Assembly: GCF_011045195.1 (NCBI RefSeq)
Contig: NZ_CP049199.1
Coordinates: 4,571,501 to 4,635,500, forward strand
Source: Caulobacter soli
GTDB lineage: Bacteria; Pseudomonadota; Alphaproteobacteria; Caulobacterales; Caulobacteraceae
Direction: 5' to 3'
DNA: 64,000 nucleotides
The notes below the pieces were generated by a model, which was given only the letters and a program-made list of their open reading frames with translations, ran no database searches and was not told the origin of the DNA. The translations under genes were made by a program, and so were the position numbers. This document shows, piece after piece, positions 7,699 through 16,085 of this stretch (position 1 is the stretch's first letter; every line of letters starts with the position of its first letter).

Positions 7699-8784
7699 AT
7701 GGCCGACGGCTTCGCGCCCCTCGCCTTTACGCCCGATGTCGAAGCGGCGACCGCGTCGATGTGGGACAAGGTCAAGCACCATGTCACCCCGCTTGAATGG
7801 CAGATTCACGCGCCGCTGATCGCCGAGATCAACCGGCTGAAGCGCGAGAAGAACGCCGTCATCCTGGCCCACAACTACATGACGCCCGAGATCTTCCATG
7901 GCGTGGGCGACTTCGTCGGCGACAGCCTAGCCCTGGCCCGCGAGGCGGCCAAGTGCGACGCGGCCGTGATCGTCCAGGCCGGCGTGCACTTCATGGCCGA
8001 GACCAGCAAGGTGCTGGCGCCGGACAAGAAGGTGCTGATCCCCGACCTTCGGGCCGGCTGCAGCCTGGCCTCCTCGATCACCGGCGCCGACGTGCGGCTG
8101 ATCAAGCAGCGCCACCCGGGCATCCCGGTGGTGACCTACGTCAACACCACCGCCGACGTGAAGGCCGAGACCGACATCTGCTGCACCAGCGCCAACGCCG
8201 TGCAGGTGGTCGAATGGGCCGCGCGCGAGTGGGGCGTCGACAAGGTGATCCTGATCCCCGACGAGTTCCTGGCCCGCAACGTCGCCCGCCAGACCTCGGT
8301 GAAGATCATCGCCTGGGCCGGCCGCTGCGAGGTGCACGAGCGCTTCACCGCCCAGGACATCGCCGACATGCGCTTCGCTTGGCCGGAAGCCGAGATCCTG
8401 GCCCACCCCGAGTGCCCGGCCGAGATCCTGGAAGCCGCCGATTTCGCGGGCTCGACGGCGGCGATGAACGACTATGTCGCGCTGAGGAAGCCCAAGCAGG
8501 TGGTGCTCATCACCGAGTGCTCGATGGCCTCCAACGTCCAGGCGGAAAGCCCGGGCACCCAGTTCATCGGCCCCTGCAACATGTGTCCGCACATGAAGAA
8601 GATCAGCCTGCGGAACATCCACGACGCCCTGCTGCACGACCAGTACGAGGTGACGATCGATCCCAGCGTGCAGATCCGCGCCAAGCTGGCCGTCCAGCGG
8701 ATGATCGACCTGCCGCCGCCGCTGGTTCCGGCCCGCTACGACCTGGTGAAGGCCCAGCATCACGTGGATGTGGAGCTGATCTAG
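7699..8784 (+). CDS. nadA: Quinolinate synthase NadA
   Basis: A 361-residue cytoplasmic 4Fe-4S enzyme that condenses iminoaspartate with dihydroxyacetone phosphate to quinolinate, the second step of de novo NAD synthesis. Cluster-ligand cysteines are visible at about 121 (RAGCSLAS), 210 (WAGRCEVH) and 296 (CNMCPHMK); the NadA motifs LAHNYM and ECSMASN are present. The ATG at 7699 follows AGAGAGGA; an upstream in-frame ATG at 7669 lies inside the operator palindrome and is rejected. It is the first gene of nadA-nadB-nadC, with the palindromic sites just upstream. Confidence 0.96.
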   Translation: MADGFAPLAFTPDVEAATASMWDKVKHHVTPLEWQIHAPLIAEINRLKREKNAVILAHNYMTPEIFHGVGDFVGDSLALAREAAKCDAAVIVQAGVHFMAETSKVLAPDKKVLIPDLRAGCSLASSITGADVRLIKQRHPGIPVVTYVNTTADVKAETDICCTSANAVQVVEWAAREWGVDKVILIPDEFLARNVARQTSVKIIAWAGRCEVHERFTAQDIADMRFAWPEAEILAHPECPAEILEAADFAGSTAAMNDYVALRKPKQVVLITECSMASNVQAESPGTQFIGPCNMCPHMKKISLRNIHDALLHDQYEVTIDPSVQIRAKLAVQRMIDLPPPLVPARYDLVKAQHHVDVELI

Positions 8785-8852
8785 GACCCTACCCCGCTCG
8801 CGTCCCAAGTTCCCGGCCCTTCCCGCGTAACCGGAAGGGAGTGGAGTGTGAA

Positions 8853-10409
8853 ATGACCGACCGCATCACCTTCGACGGCCCCGTGATCCTCGGGGCGGGC
8901 CTGGCGGGCCTGACCGCCGCGCTCGCGGCGGCGCCGCGCCGCGCGCTGGTGCTGTCGCCGACGCCCCTGGCCACCGGCTGCTCCAGCGCCTGGGCCCAGG
9001 GCGGCATGGCCGCTGCGTTGTCGGACGAGGACGCCCCGGCCCTGCACGCCGCCGACACCATCGCCGCCGGCGCGGGCCTGTGCGATCCGGCGGCGGTCGA
9101 GCTGCTGACCACCGAAGGCCCAGCTGCCGTCCGCGCCCTGGCCGCGCTGGGCGCGCCGTTCGACCGGCAAGGCAATGGCGACTTCGTGCTCAGCCTCGAG
9201 GCAGCCCACGCCAAGGCCCGGGTCGCCCGGGTCGGCGGGGACGGGGCCGGCGCGGCGATCATGGCCGCCGTCATCGCCGCCGTCCGCGCCGCGCCCTCCA
9301 TCGAGATCCGCGAGAACGCCCGCGCCCGCCGGCTGCTCCAGGACGCCACGGGACGCGTGGTCGGCCTGATCGCGCTGATCGACGGCGCCCTGGTCGAGAT
9401 CCGCTGCGCCAGCGTGATCCTGGCCACCGGCGGGGTCGGCGGCCTCTACGCCGTCACCACCACGCCGGCCGAAGTGCGCGGCGAGGGCCTGGGCCTGGCC
9501 GCCCTGGCCGGGGCCGAGATCGCCGATCCGGAGTTCGTGCAGTTCCACCCCACGGCCATCGACATCGGCCGCGACCCCGCGCCCCTGGCCACCGAGGCCC
9601 TGCGCGGCGAGGGGGCGATCCTGCGCAACGCGCCCGAAGGTGAAGAGGGCGGTCGCGCCTTCATGGCCGACTACCACCCGGCCCGCGAACTGGCCCCGCG
9701 CGATGTCGTGGCCCGCGCCATCCACGCCGAGCGCGCGGCCGGTCGCGGCGCTTTCCTGGACGCCACCGAGGCGGTCGGCGCCCATTTCGACCACGAGTTT
9801 CCCGCCGTCTTCGCCGCCTGCATGAGCGCCGGCATCGACCCTCGCGTCCAGCCGATCCCGGTGACCCCGGCGGTGCACTATCACATGGGCGGCGTGGCCA
9901 CGGACCTGGACGGCCGCACCAGCCTGGAGGGCCTTCTGGCCGCCGGCGAATGCGCCAGCACCGGCGTGCATGGCGCCAACCGCCTGGCCTCCAACAGCCT
10001 GCTGGAAGCGGCCGTGTTCGGCGCGCGCGCGGGGCGGGTCGCCCGCGACCTGACGATGGGCGGTGAGCCGTTGGCGGCTGAGCCCGCCCCCGACCTGCCC
10101 GACGCCGCGCTCCAGGTCCTGCGCCAGGCCATGAGCCGCGACGCCGGCGTCATCCGCGACGCCGACGGCCTGGCCCGCCTGGTCGCCGTCCTCGACGCCC
10201 TGGAAGACGCCCACGGCCCCGCGCCGACCCTGGTCGCCGCCCAGCTGATCGCCCGCGCCGCCCTGGCCCGCCAGGAAAGCCGAGGTGGCCACTTCCGCGC
10301 CGACTTCCCCGCCACGGCCCTGCCGGAACGGACCTTCGTCACCCTTCAAGACGTCTTTGCTCAACACGATGGGGAAACGGGCCGCGCGGTCCGGTACGCC
10401 GCCGAATGA
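8853..10409 (+). CDS. nadB: L-aspartate oxidase NadB
   Basis: A 518-residue flavoprotein that oxidises L-aspartate to iminoaspartate and hands it to NadA. It shows the N-terminal FAD site GAGLAGL, the SSAWAQGGMAAA segment, the HPTAI and ELAPRDVVARAI motifs of the succinate dehydrogenase/fumarate reductase flavoprotein family, and NRLASNSLLEA near the C-terminal half. The length is normal. The start is taken at ATG 8853 after GGAG; the much longer open frame from 7797 only overlaps nadA. Its stop overlaps the nadC start by four bases, indicating translational coupling. Confidence 0.95.
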   Translation: MTDRITFDGPVILGAGLAGLTAALAAAPRRALVLSPTPLATGCSSAWAQGGMAAALSDEDAPALHAADTIAAGAGLCDPAAVELLTTEGPAAVRALAALGAPFDRQGNGDFVLSLEAAHAKARVARVGGDGAGAAIMAAVIAAVRAAPSIEIRENARARRLLQDATGRVVGLIALIDGALVEIRCASVILATGGVGGLYAVTTTPAEVRGEGLGLAALAGAEIADPEFVQFHPTAIDIGRDPAPLATEALRGEGAILRNAPEGEEGGRAFMADYHPARELAPRDVVARAIHAERAAGRGAFLDATEAVGAHFDHEFPAVFAACMSAGIDPRVQPIPVTPAVHYHMGGVATDLDGRTSLEGLLAAGECASTGVHGANRLASNSLLEAAVFGARAGRVARDLTMGGEPLAAEPAPDLPDAALQVLRQAMSRDAGVIRDADGLARLVAVLDALEDAHGPAPTLVAAQLIARAALARQESRGGHFRADFPATALPERTFVTLQDVFAQHDGETGRAVRYAAE

Positions 10410-11263
10410 CCACGCCCCCCATTACGCCCCTCGACGACCTCCTCGTCCGTCCGATCATCGACATGGCCCTGGCCGAGGATCTGGGCCGGGCCGGCGACAT
10501 CACCGCCCAGGCCTGCATCGCCCCGGACGCCCGCCTGTCGGTGGTGTGGGCCGCGCGGCAGGACGGGCGGATCGCCGGCCTGTCCTGCGCCCGCCTGGCC
10601 CTGGCCGCCCTGGACCCGACCGCGTCGTTCCAGGTCGTCACCCCCGACGGCGCCGACGCCGCGCCGGGCGCGATCCTGGCCCGCGCCGAGGGCAACGCCC
10701 GCGCCGTGCTGGCCGCCGAGCGCACGGGGCTGAACCTGCTGGGCAAGCTGTCGGGGATCGCCACCCTGACCCGGGCCTATGTCCGCCTGGTCGAGGGGAC
10801 CAAGGCCACCATCGTCGACACCCGCAAGACCACGCCGGGCCTGCGCGCCCTGGAGAAATACGCCGTGCGCTGCGGCGGCGGCGTCAACCACCGCTTCGGC
10901 CTGGATGACGCCATCCTGATCAAGGACAACCACGTCGTGGCCTGCGGCGGCGTGGGCGAAGCCGTCCGCCGGGCCCGCGCCTTCGCCGGCCACCTGGTCA
11001 AGGTCGAGGTGGAGGTGGATGGGCTGGACCAGCTGGAAGACGCGCTGAAGCACGGCCCCGACGTGGTCATGCTCGACAATTTCAGCCTCGACGACCTGAA
11101 GACCGCCGTCGCCCTGGCGCGGGGTCGGGCGGTGCTGGAGGCCTCGGGCGGCGTCAACCTGACCACCGTCAAGGCCATCGCCGAGACCGGGGTCGACGTG
11201 ATCAGCGTCGGCGCCCTGACCCACTCGGCCCTGGTGCTGGACATCGGCCTGGACGCGGCCTGA
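10406..11263 (+). CDS. nadC: Nicotinate-nucleotide diphosphorylase NadC
   Basis: A 285-residue cytoplasmic enzyme (quinolinate phosphoribosyltransferase) that converts quinolinate and PRPP to nicotinate mononucleotide, CO2 and pyrophosphate. The family motifs AERTGLNLLGKLSGIAT, DTRKTTPGLR, KYAVRCGGGVNHRFGLDDA and ILIKDNH are all intact, as is the late glycine-rich EASGGVN segment. It starts inside the nadB stop (ATGA overlap) and completes the NAD operon. Confidence 0.96.
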   Translation: MTTPPITPLDDLLVRPIIDMALAEDLGRAGDITAQACIAPDARLSVVWAARQDGRIAGLSCARLALAALDPTASFQVVTPDGADAAPGAILARAEGNARAVLAAERTGLNLLGKLSGIATLTRAYVRLVEGTKATIVDTRKTTPGLRALEKYAVRCGGGVNHRFGLDDAILIKDNHVVACGGVGEAVRRARAFAGHLVKVEVEVDGLDQLEDALKHGPDVVMLDNFSLDDLKTAVALARGRAVLEASGGVNLTTVKAIAETGVDVISVGALTHSALVLDIGLDAA

Positions 11264-11356
11264 AGCCCAACCTCCAGTACTGCGACACGACGCCTCACCC
11301 CCGCGGCGACAGCGCTTTTTTAACTGTGTTGGGGCATAGAGTACCGGTCCCTGCAT

Positions 11357-11980
11357 GTGGCCGGGCGACCGGAGTGCGTCGGGGTCTTGCAGCCAAGTCA
11401 GTACATCAATCTCGACAAGGCTCGGGCGTTGATCGTCGACGACAACCCCCAGTCGCTCGACATCCTGGTCGGCGTGCTGACGAGCTTTGGCTTGCGCAAT
11501 TTCGTGCGCAAGGCGACCGGCCCCGAAGCCCAGGAAGAACTGAAATACCACGCCTTCGACCTGGTCCTGACCAACGGCGCCCTGCCGGAAATGGATGGCT
11601 ACGACCTGACCCGCTGGCTGCGCCGCGAGGCCGACGAGGCCAACCGCATGACGCCGGTGATCATCGTCACCTCCCACACCCGACGCAGCCAGGTGGAGAA
11701 GGCCCGCGACTGCGGCGCCAACTTCATCGTCACCAAGCCGATCTCGCCGGCCATCATGCTGGAGCGCATTCTGTGGGTCGCCCGGGGCGACCGGATGTTC
11801 ATCGAATGCGAGGCCTATGTCGGTCCCGACCGTCGCTGGCGCAACCAAGGGCCGCCCGTGGAGTTCCCCGATGGGCGCCGCCGCGACGATAAGTCGATTG
11901 AACTGGGCGAGGCCGGGGGCCAGAACATGTCCCAGGATGAGTTGGACGCTTTGATCAAGCCTATGAAGTCGATCGCATGA
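11357..11980 (+). CDS. Receiver-domain protein lacking the phospho-acceptor Asp
   Basis: A 207-residue protein with a single CheY-like receiver at about 22-145. The acidic pair (Asp28, Asp29), the conserved Thr105 and Lys127 are present, but the phosphorylation site is Asn73 (LTNGALPEMDG where receivers have LTDxxMP). The C-terminal tail is charged and proline/glycine-rich (YVGPDRRWRNQ) and has no DNA-binding domain. GTG 11357 is used as the start but has no clear ribosome site; TTG 11387 is an alternative. The stop overlaps the next gene by four bases, so the two probably act together. It may be a phosphorylation-independent adaptor; that is inference. Confidence 0.8.
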   Translation: MAGRPECVGVLQPSQYINLDKARALIVDDNPQSLDILVGVLTSFGLRNFVRKATGPEAQEELKYHAFDLVLTNGALPEMDGYDLTRWLRREADEANRMTPVIIVTSHTRRSQVEKARDCGANFIVTKPISPAIMLERILWVARGDRMFIECEAYVGPDRRWRNQGPPVEFPDGRRRDDKSIELGEAGGQNMSQDELDALIKPMKSIA

Positions 11981-12450
11981 GCGAGGTGAAGAAGAGCCGC
12001 ATGAAGCCGCGCCTCGGCCAGTTGATGGCCGAGAAGGGCGGCATGTACGTGGCCGAAGCCCTCAAGCGCGCCGACGCCACGCTGGAGGTCCTGCGCGAGC
12101 CGTCGCTGAGCGGGATCGACGACTACATCACCGCGCTGGACAATCTGCTGATCGCCGAGATCGACGAGGCCGTGCGGATCGAGAAGCTGTACGCCCGGGC
12201 CGGCGACATCGTCAGCCTCAGCGGCGCCGAGCGCAGCGAGTCCGTTCAGATCGCCGCCCGCTCGCTGTGCGAGCTGCTCGACGAGGCCGAGAACCTGGCC
12301 TCGGTGCTGGCCGGGGTCCAGGTGCACATCGCCTCGATCAAGCTGCTGCACCGCGCGCCCGACAACCCCACGCTCCACGAGCCCATCCTGCAGGGCCTGG
12401 CCAGCGTGCTGGAAAAGCGCCGCGCCGCGACGGCGCCCGGCGCGGACTAG
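11977..12450 (+). CDS. Small CheE-like helical protein
   Basis: A 157-residue protein, mostly helical, soluble, with no signal peptide or membrane segment. Its start overlaps the stop of the receiver protein (ATGA). The pairing of a CheY-like receiver with a small all-helical partner (KGGMYVAEALKRADATLEVL) resembles the cheY-cheE pair at the end of Caulobacter chemotaxis operons, so a CheE-type role is possible, but I recognise it only loosely. No chemoreceptor or CheA gene is nearby. Confidence 0.6.
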   Translation: MSEVKKSRMKPRLGQLMAEKGGMYVAEALKRADATLEVLREPSLSGIDDYITALDNLLIAEIDEAVRIEKLYARAGDIVSLSGAERSESVQIAARSLCELLDEAENLASVLAGVQVHIASIKLLHRAPDNPTLHEPILQGLASVLEKRRAATAPGAD

Positions 12451-12453
12451 GCC

Positions 12454-13629
12454 CTACCGCCGCCCTCGCAGCCACGGCGCCAGGCGGTCCTGCAACGGCT
12501 GGTCGATATAGGTGTGGAACAGCCACGCCGCGCCCAGGGCGATCGGGAACGAGGCCAGCCACATCAGCCACTGCCAGCCGATGCCGATCGGCACGGTCTC
12601 GATCAGCTTGTGCACCGCGCTCCAGTAGATCACCCCCACGAAGATGTGGGTGATGAACAGGGCGAACGACAGCTTGGCGCCCTCCTCGATCCAGGCGCGG
12701 GGATGGCGGACCGGCAGGCGGCCCGCGCCCAGCACGATGGCGGCGATGGCCACCAGGCACGGGATGTCGAAGATCAGCTCGTCGGGCAGGGCGTAGCGGT
12801 CCAGCGGCTGCATGGCGACCAGCGCCGCGACGCCGCCGATCAGCAGGGCCTTGGCGGCCTTTTCCGAGGGCCAGTCCATCTCGACCGCCCGCGCCAGGCA
12901 GACGCCCAGGATGAACAGCGGCAGGGCCCGCACCACGCCGAAGCGGAACTGCAGGTCCGACAGGGCGTGGTCGAAGACGGTCCGCGCGACGACCTCGCAC
13001 AGGGCGAAGGCGGCGGCCCCGATCAGCGGCAGGACCCAGGGATGCCGCACCTTGTCGGCCGCCCGCCACAGCCAGGGGAACACCGCGTAGCAGACCACCA
13101 GGGCCGACAGCGACCAGCTGGGCAGGTTCCAGCCATCGCTGTTGAAGCCCCAGGCGTGGACCAGCAGGGCCTGGACCGGCAGCTGGTCCCAGGCGAAGCG
13201 CGAGGGCTTGTGGGCGTCGGTGCCCATGGCGTTCAGCACCATCACCAGCACCGCCATCATGGCCAGCACGATCAGGTGCCCCGGCCAGACCCGCCCGACC
13301 CGCCGCACCCAGAACCGGCCGTGGCTGATCCGCCCGGTCAGCGTCGAGGCGCCATAGGCCCGACCCAGCACATAGCCCGACAGCATCAGGAAGAAGTCGG
13401 TGGCCAGAAAGCCGCGCGAGAACACCTGGCCGAAACGCTCGATGCGCATCGGGCCCTCGGCCCCGAAATGGTAGATGACGATCAGCAGCGAGGCGACGAA
13501 CCGCAGCAGGTCCAGCGCTCCGCCGCGGGTGGACGCTTGTACGGGCCGCTCGGCGACGGGCGTCGCCCCGGGGGCCTCGCCGGGCTCGGCGGACAGCGGC
13601 GACAAGGGAGGAACGGGGGAAGCGGTCAC
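12454..13629 (-). CDS. Acyltransferase family 3 membrane protein
   Basis: A 391-residue integral membrane protein with about ten hydrophobic segments. It has the acyltransferase-3 start LDLLRFVASLLIVIYHFGAEGP, including the family's conserved His, and DFFLMLSGYVLGR. Such enzymes O-acylate sugars in surface polysaccharide, lipopolysaccharide or related exported molecules. The substrate is not predictable, and no polysaccharide genes are nearby. It converges with the CheE-like gene (3-base gap). Confidence 0.88.
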   Translation of the reverse strand: MTASPVPPLSPLSAEPGEAPGATPVAERPVQASTRGGALDLLRFVASLLIVIYHFGAEGPMRIERFGQVFSRGFLATDFFLMLSGYVLGRAYGASTLTGRISHGRFWVRRVGRVWPGHLIVLAMMAVLVMVLNAMGTDAHKPSRFAWDQLPVQALLVHAWGFNSDGWNLPSWSLSALVVCYAVFPWLWRAADKVRHPWVLPLIGAAAFALCEVVARTVFDHALSDLQFRFGVVRALPLFILGVCLARAVEMDWPSEKAAKALLIGGVAALVAMQPLDRYALPDELIFDIPCLVAIAAIVLGAGRLPVRHPRAWIEEGAKLSFALFITHIFVGVIYWSAVHKLIETVPIGIGWQWLMWLASFPIALGAAWLFHTYIDQPLQDRLAPWLRGRR

Positions 13630-13734
13630 GATCCTTCCGCCTTAACAAAGCCCGGCCCGGCGGGAAAGCACGCGACGCGCGCAATGGCGCGCGGGGACCC
13701 GGTTGTCGCCGAAGAGTGACAGGCGGACCACCAA

Positions 13735-13762
13735 GAACCCCTCTCTCTTTGAGAGAGGGTTC
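13735..13762 (-). terminator. Hairpin between acyltransferase and MarR genes
   Basis: A CTCTCTC-ttt-GAGAGAG stem extended by GAACCC/GGTTC lies just beyond the MarR stop (13774) on the minus strand. The sequence equals the outer arm tip of the larger element at 15775-16011, so it may be a solitary remnant of that repeat family serving as a terminator. Confidence 0.6.
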
Positions 13763-13773
13763 AAGACGCTGCC

Positions 13774-14223
13774 TCAATCCTGCTTCAGCACCACGTTGGC
13801 GTCGTCGACGAAGCGGCGCAGCAGGCGGGCCAGGTCCTTGCGGTCGCTGGCGGGCCACTTTTCCAGCATGGGTCCGGCCAGGCGGGCGCGAGCCGCGTCC
13901 AGGGCGTCGGTCATGGCCTGGCCCTTGTCGGTGATCGCGGCCTGACGCACGCGCCGGTCCGCGCCGGTCCGCCGCTCGACCAGGCCCAGGCTCTCCAGCT
14001 TGGCGACCTGGCGGCTGACCACCGAGTGGTCGCGGCCCGCCAGGTCGGCCAGCTCGACCACGCCGATCGGTCCCCGGCGCCCGATCCGGGTCAACAGCGG
14101 AAACAGGGCGCGATCCAGCGACAGCCCGGCCTCGCGGATCAAGACGTCGTCGGCCTGGGGGCGATTCACCAGGCCCACCAGGTCCATCATCGCCATGTGG
14201 ATGTCGCGGAGCTCACTGTTCAT
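13774..14223 (-). CDS. MarR-family transcriptional regulator
   Basis: A 149-residue winged-helix repressor. The DNA-binding part is visible at about 55-100 (IGVVELADLAGRDHSVVSRQ, then LVERRTGADRR as wing). It is divergent from a FAD-dependent aromatic monooxygenase, and two like palindromes lie between the genes, one touching its own start. That is the usual plan of a MarR protein that represses itself and a neighbouring catabolic or detoxification gene until a phenolic ligand binds. ATG 14223 is chosen over GTG 14238, which lies inside the palindrome. Confidence 0.9.
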   Translation of the reverse strand: MNSELRDIHMAMMDLVGLVNRPQADDVLIREAGLSLDRALFPLLTRIGRRGPIGVVELADLAGRDHSVVSRQVAKLESLGLVERRTGADRRVRQAAITDKGQAMTDALDAARARLAGPMLEKWPASDRKDLARLLRRFVDDANVVLKQD

Positions 14224-14225
14224 GC

Positions 14226-14238
14226 GTGCATTATGCAC
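14226..14238 (+). promoter_or_regulatory. MarR-type operator 1
   Basis: GTGCATTATGCAC is a perfect 6-1-6 palindrome placed immediately before the marR-type start, so it would give autorepression. Confidence 0.7.
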
Positions 14239-14272
14239 GGTTTTTGTTGACGCCGTCCAGTCGCACTATTAT

Positions 14273-14285
14273 GTGCAAAATGCAC
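14273..14285 (+). promoter_or_regulatory. MarR-type operator 2
   Basis: GTGCAAAATGCAC repeats the GTGCA/TGCAC half-sites of operator 1, centred 47 bp away. It lies six bases before the GGAG ribosome site of the monooxygenase gene. Confidence 0.7.
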
Positions 14286-14302
14286 GCAATGGAGCGGACC
14301 CC

Positions 14303-15766
14303 ATGACCAATACTTTCAAGACTGACGTCCTGATCTGCGGCGCGGGCGCCGCCGGCCTGACCCTGGCGATCGACCTGGCCCGGCGCGGCGTCGACTTCCT
14401 GCTGATCGACAAGGCCGAGCGCCCGTTCCAGGGCTCGCGCGGCAAGGGGATCCAGCCGCGCAGCCTGGAGGTGTTCGAGGACCTGGGCGTGCTGGACGGC
14501 ATGCTGGCCCTGGGCGCGCCCTACCCGCTGGTGCGCACCTATTCGGGGTCGGGCTTCGTGGACTCCACGATCGGCGAGGGCGCCGAACCGACCCCGGCCG
14601 AGCCCTACGCCACGCCCCTGATGCTGCCCCAGTTCCTGACCGAGGGCGTCCTGCGCGAACGTCTGGCCGCCCTGGGCCACGCGCCGCGCTACGGCGCCGA
14701 GCTGGTGGCGCTGTCGCAAGACGCCGACGGCGTCGACGCCCGGCTGGCGACCGGCGAGACGGTCCGCGCCCGCTGGCTGGTCGGCGCCGACGGCGGCCGC
14801 AGCTTCGTGCGCCGGGCGCTGGACATCGACTTCCCGGGCAAGACCCTGTCCATCCGCGCCATCGTCGCCGACGTGAAACTGACCGGCCTGTCGCGCGACG
14901 CCTGGCATCAGTACGGCGAGGTGGTGGAGCGCAAGATCTCGTTCTGTCCGCTGGCCGGGACCGACCTCTTCCAGGTGCAGGGCGTCGCGCCCGAGGGGCT
15001 GGAGACGCTGTCGGCGGACGGCCTCAACGCCCTGATCCGCGAGCGCACGGGGCGGAGCGACATCGTGGTGCATGCGCTGATGTGGGGCTCGGTCTACGGC
15101 ATGAACGCCCGCCTCGCCGAACGTTACCGCGTGGGCCGGGTGCTGCTGGCCGGCGACGCCGCCCACGTGCATCCGCCGACCGGCGGCCAGGGCCTGAACA
15201 CCAGCCTGCAGGACGGCTACAATCTGGGCTGGAAGCTGGCGGCCGTGCTGGCCGGCGCGCCGGACGCCCTGATCGACACCTACGAGGCCGAGCGGCGGCC
15301 GATCGCGGCGGGCGTGCTGGGCCTGTCCACCGACCTGCTGAAGGCGGCGCGGGACGGCGGCGGGATGACCCGGGGCCGCGAGGCCCGCCAGCTGGACCTG
15401 GGCTATCCGGACTCGCCGCTGTCGCTGCCGCTGGGCGAGACCGCCACCCTGGCCGCCGGCGACCGCGCGCCCGACGCGCCCTGCCGCGACCGGACCGGGG
15501 CCGTCGCGCGGGTGTTCGAGCTGCTGGCGGGACCGCACTGGACCCTGCTGCGCGGCCCGGACGCGCCCGACCTGGCGCCGCGCGAAGGGCTGAAGAGCGC
15601 GCGGATCGGCGCCGACCTGATCGACGACGCCGGCCACTTCCGCGACGCCTACGCCCTAGCGCCCGACCAGATGATCCTGGTGCGGCCCGACGGCTATGTC
15701 GCGGCGGTTGCCGGACCGAGCGATGTGGCGGCGTTGGAGGCTTATCTGGAGCGGGTGGGCGCCTAG
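14303..15766 (+). CDS. FAD-dependent aromatic-ring monooxygenase
   Basis: A 487-residue flavoprotein hydroxylase of the phenol/PHBH type. The FAD site GAGAAGLTLAIDLARRG is at residues 11-27, the DG motif is VGADGGRSFVRRALDIDFPG (about 162-181), and the second FAD motif is GDAAHVHPPTGGQGLNTSLQ (about 286-305). A thioredoxin-like C-terminal segment is present as in phenol hydroxylases. Such enzymes use NAD(P)H and O2 to hydroxylate phenolics. It is controlled by the divergent MarR protein through two palindromes. GGAG lies 8 bases before the ATG. The substrate is unknown; a ring-cleavage-family gene at 16086 is a possible partner. Confidence 0.9.
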   Translation: MTNTFKTDVLICGAGAAGLTLAIDLARRGVDFLLIDKAERPFQGSRGKGIQPRSLEVFEDLGVLDGMLALGAPYPLVRTYSGSGFVDSTIGEGAEPTPAEPYATPLMLPQFLTEGVLRERLAALGHAPRYGAELVALSQDADGVDARLATGETVRARWLVGADGGRSFVRRALDIDFPGKTLSIRAIVADVKLTGLSRDAWHQYGEVVERKISFCPLAGTDLFQVQGVAPEGLETLSADGLNALIRERTGRSDIVVHALMWGSVYGMNARLAERYRVGRVLLAGDAAHVHPPTGGQGLNTSLQDGYNLGWKLAAVLAGAPDALIDTYEAERRPIAAGVLGLSTDLLKAARDGGGMTRGREARQLDLGYPDSPLSLPLGETATLAAGDRAPDAPCRDRTGAVARVFELLAGPHWTLLRGPDAPDLAPREGLKSARIGADLIDDAGHFRDAYALAPDQMILVRPDGYVAAVAGPSDVAALEAYLERVGA

Positions 15767-15774
15767 TATCTAGA

Positions 15775-16011
15775 CCCCCTCTCTCTTTGAGAGAGGGAGG
15801 GGCCCGCCGCCGAAGGCGGCGGGAGGGTGAGAGGTTTCACCGCCAACCGGCAAACCCAGGGCGGTTGAACCTCTCGGAAGCAACCCAGACTTCCACCATC
15901 GGCGCGGCCGCCGATCCACGCGCCCTTCGGCGCCTTATTCTGAGAGAGTGTAACCTCTCACCCTCCCATCGCTGCGCGATGGGCCCCTCCCTCTCTCTAT
16001 GAGAGAGGGGG
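15775..16011. repeat. Long inverted-repeat element with covarying inner hairpins
   Basis: This element fills most of the gap between the monooxygenase and the dioxygenase-family gene. Arms 15775-15836 and 15952-16011 are inverted copies. Each arm contains its own tip hairpin (CTCTCTC/GAGAGAG) and an inner hairpin, but the inner stems differ: CCCGCCGCC-gaa-GGCGGCGGG on the left and CCCATCGC-tgc-GCGATGGG on the right. Pairing is kept while sequence changes. The 115-base centre shows no gene. Confidence 0.85.
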
Positions 16012-16085
16012 ACAAAAGGCGCCTTGCACCGCCCCGCTCGCACCCTATCTGTAACTCCAACAGTATCTAATCGGACCACGCTCCC

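Noticed and set aside
7797..8852. Upstream extension of nadB to 7797
   Set aside because: The extra 352 codons overlap nadA completely and do not resemble any oxidase; ATG 8853 has a ribosome site and gives the family length.
15775..16011. Could the clustered palindromes be a CRISPR array?
   Set aside because: There are only two arms in opposite orientation, no regular direct repeat-spacer pattern and no cas genes anywhere in the window.
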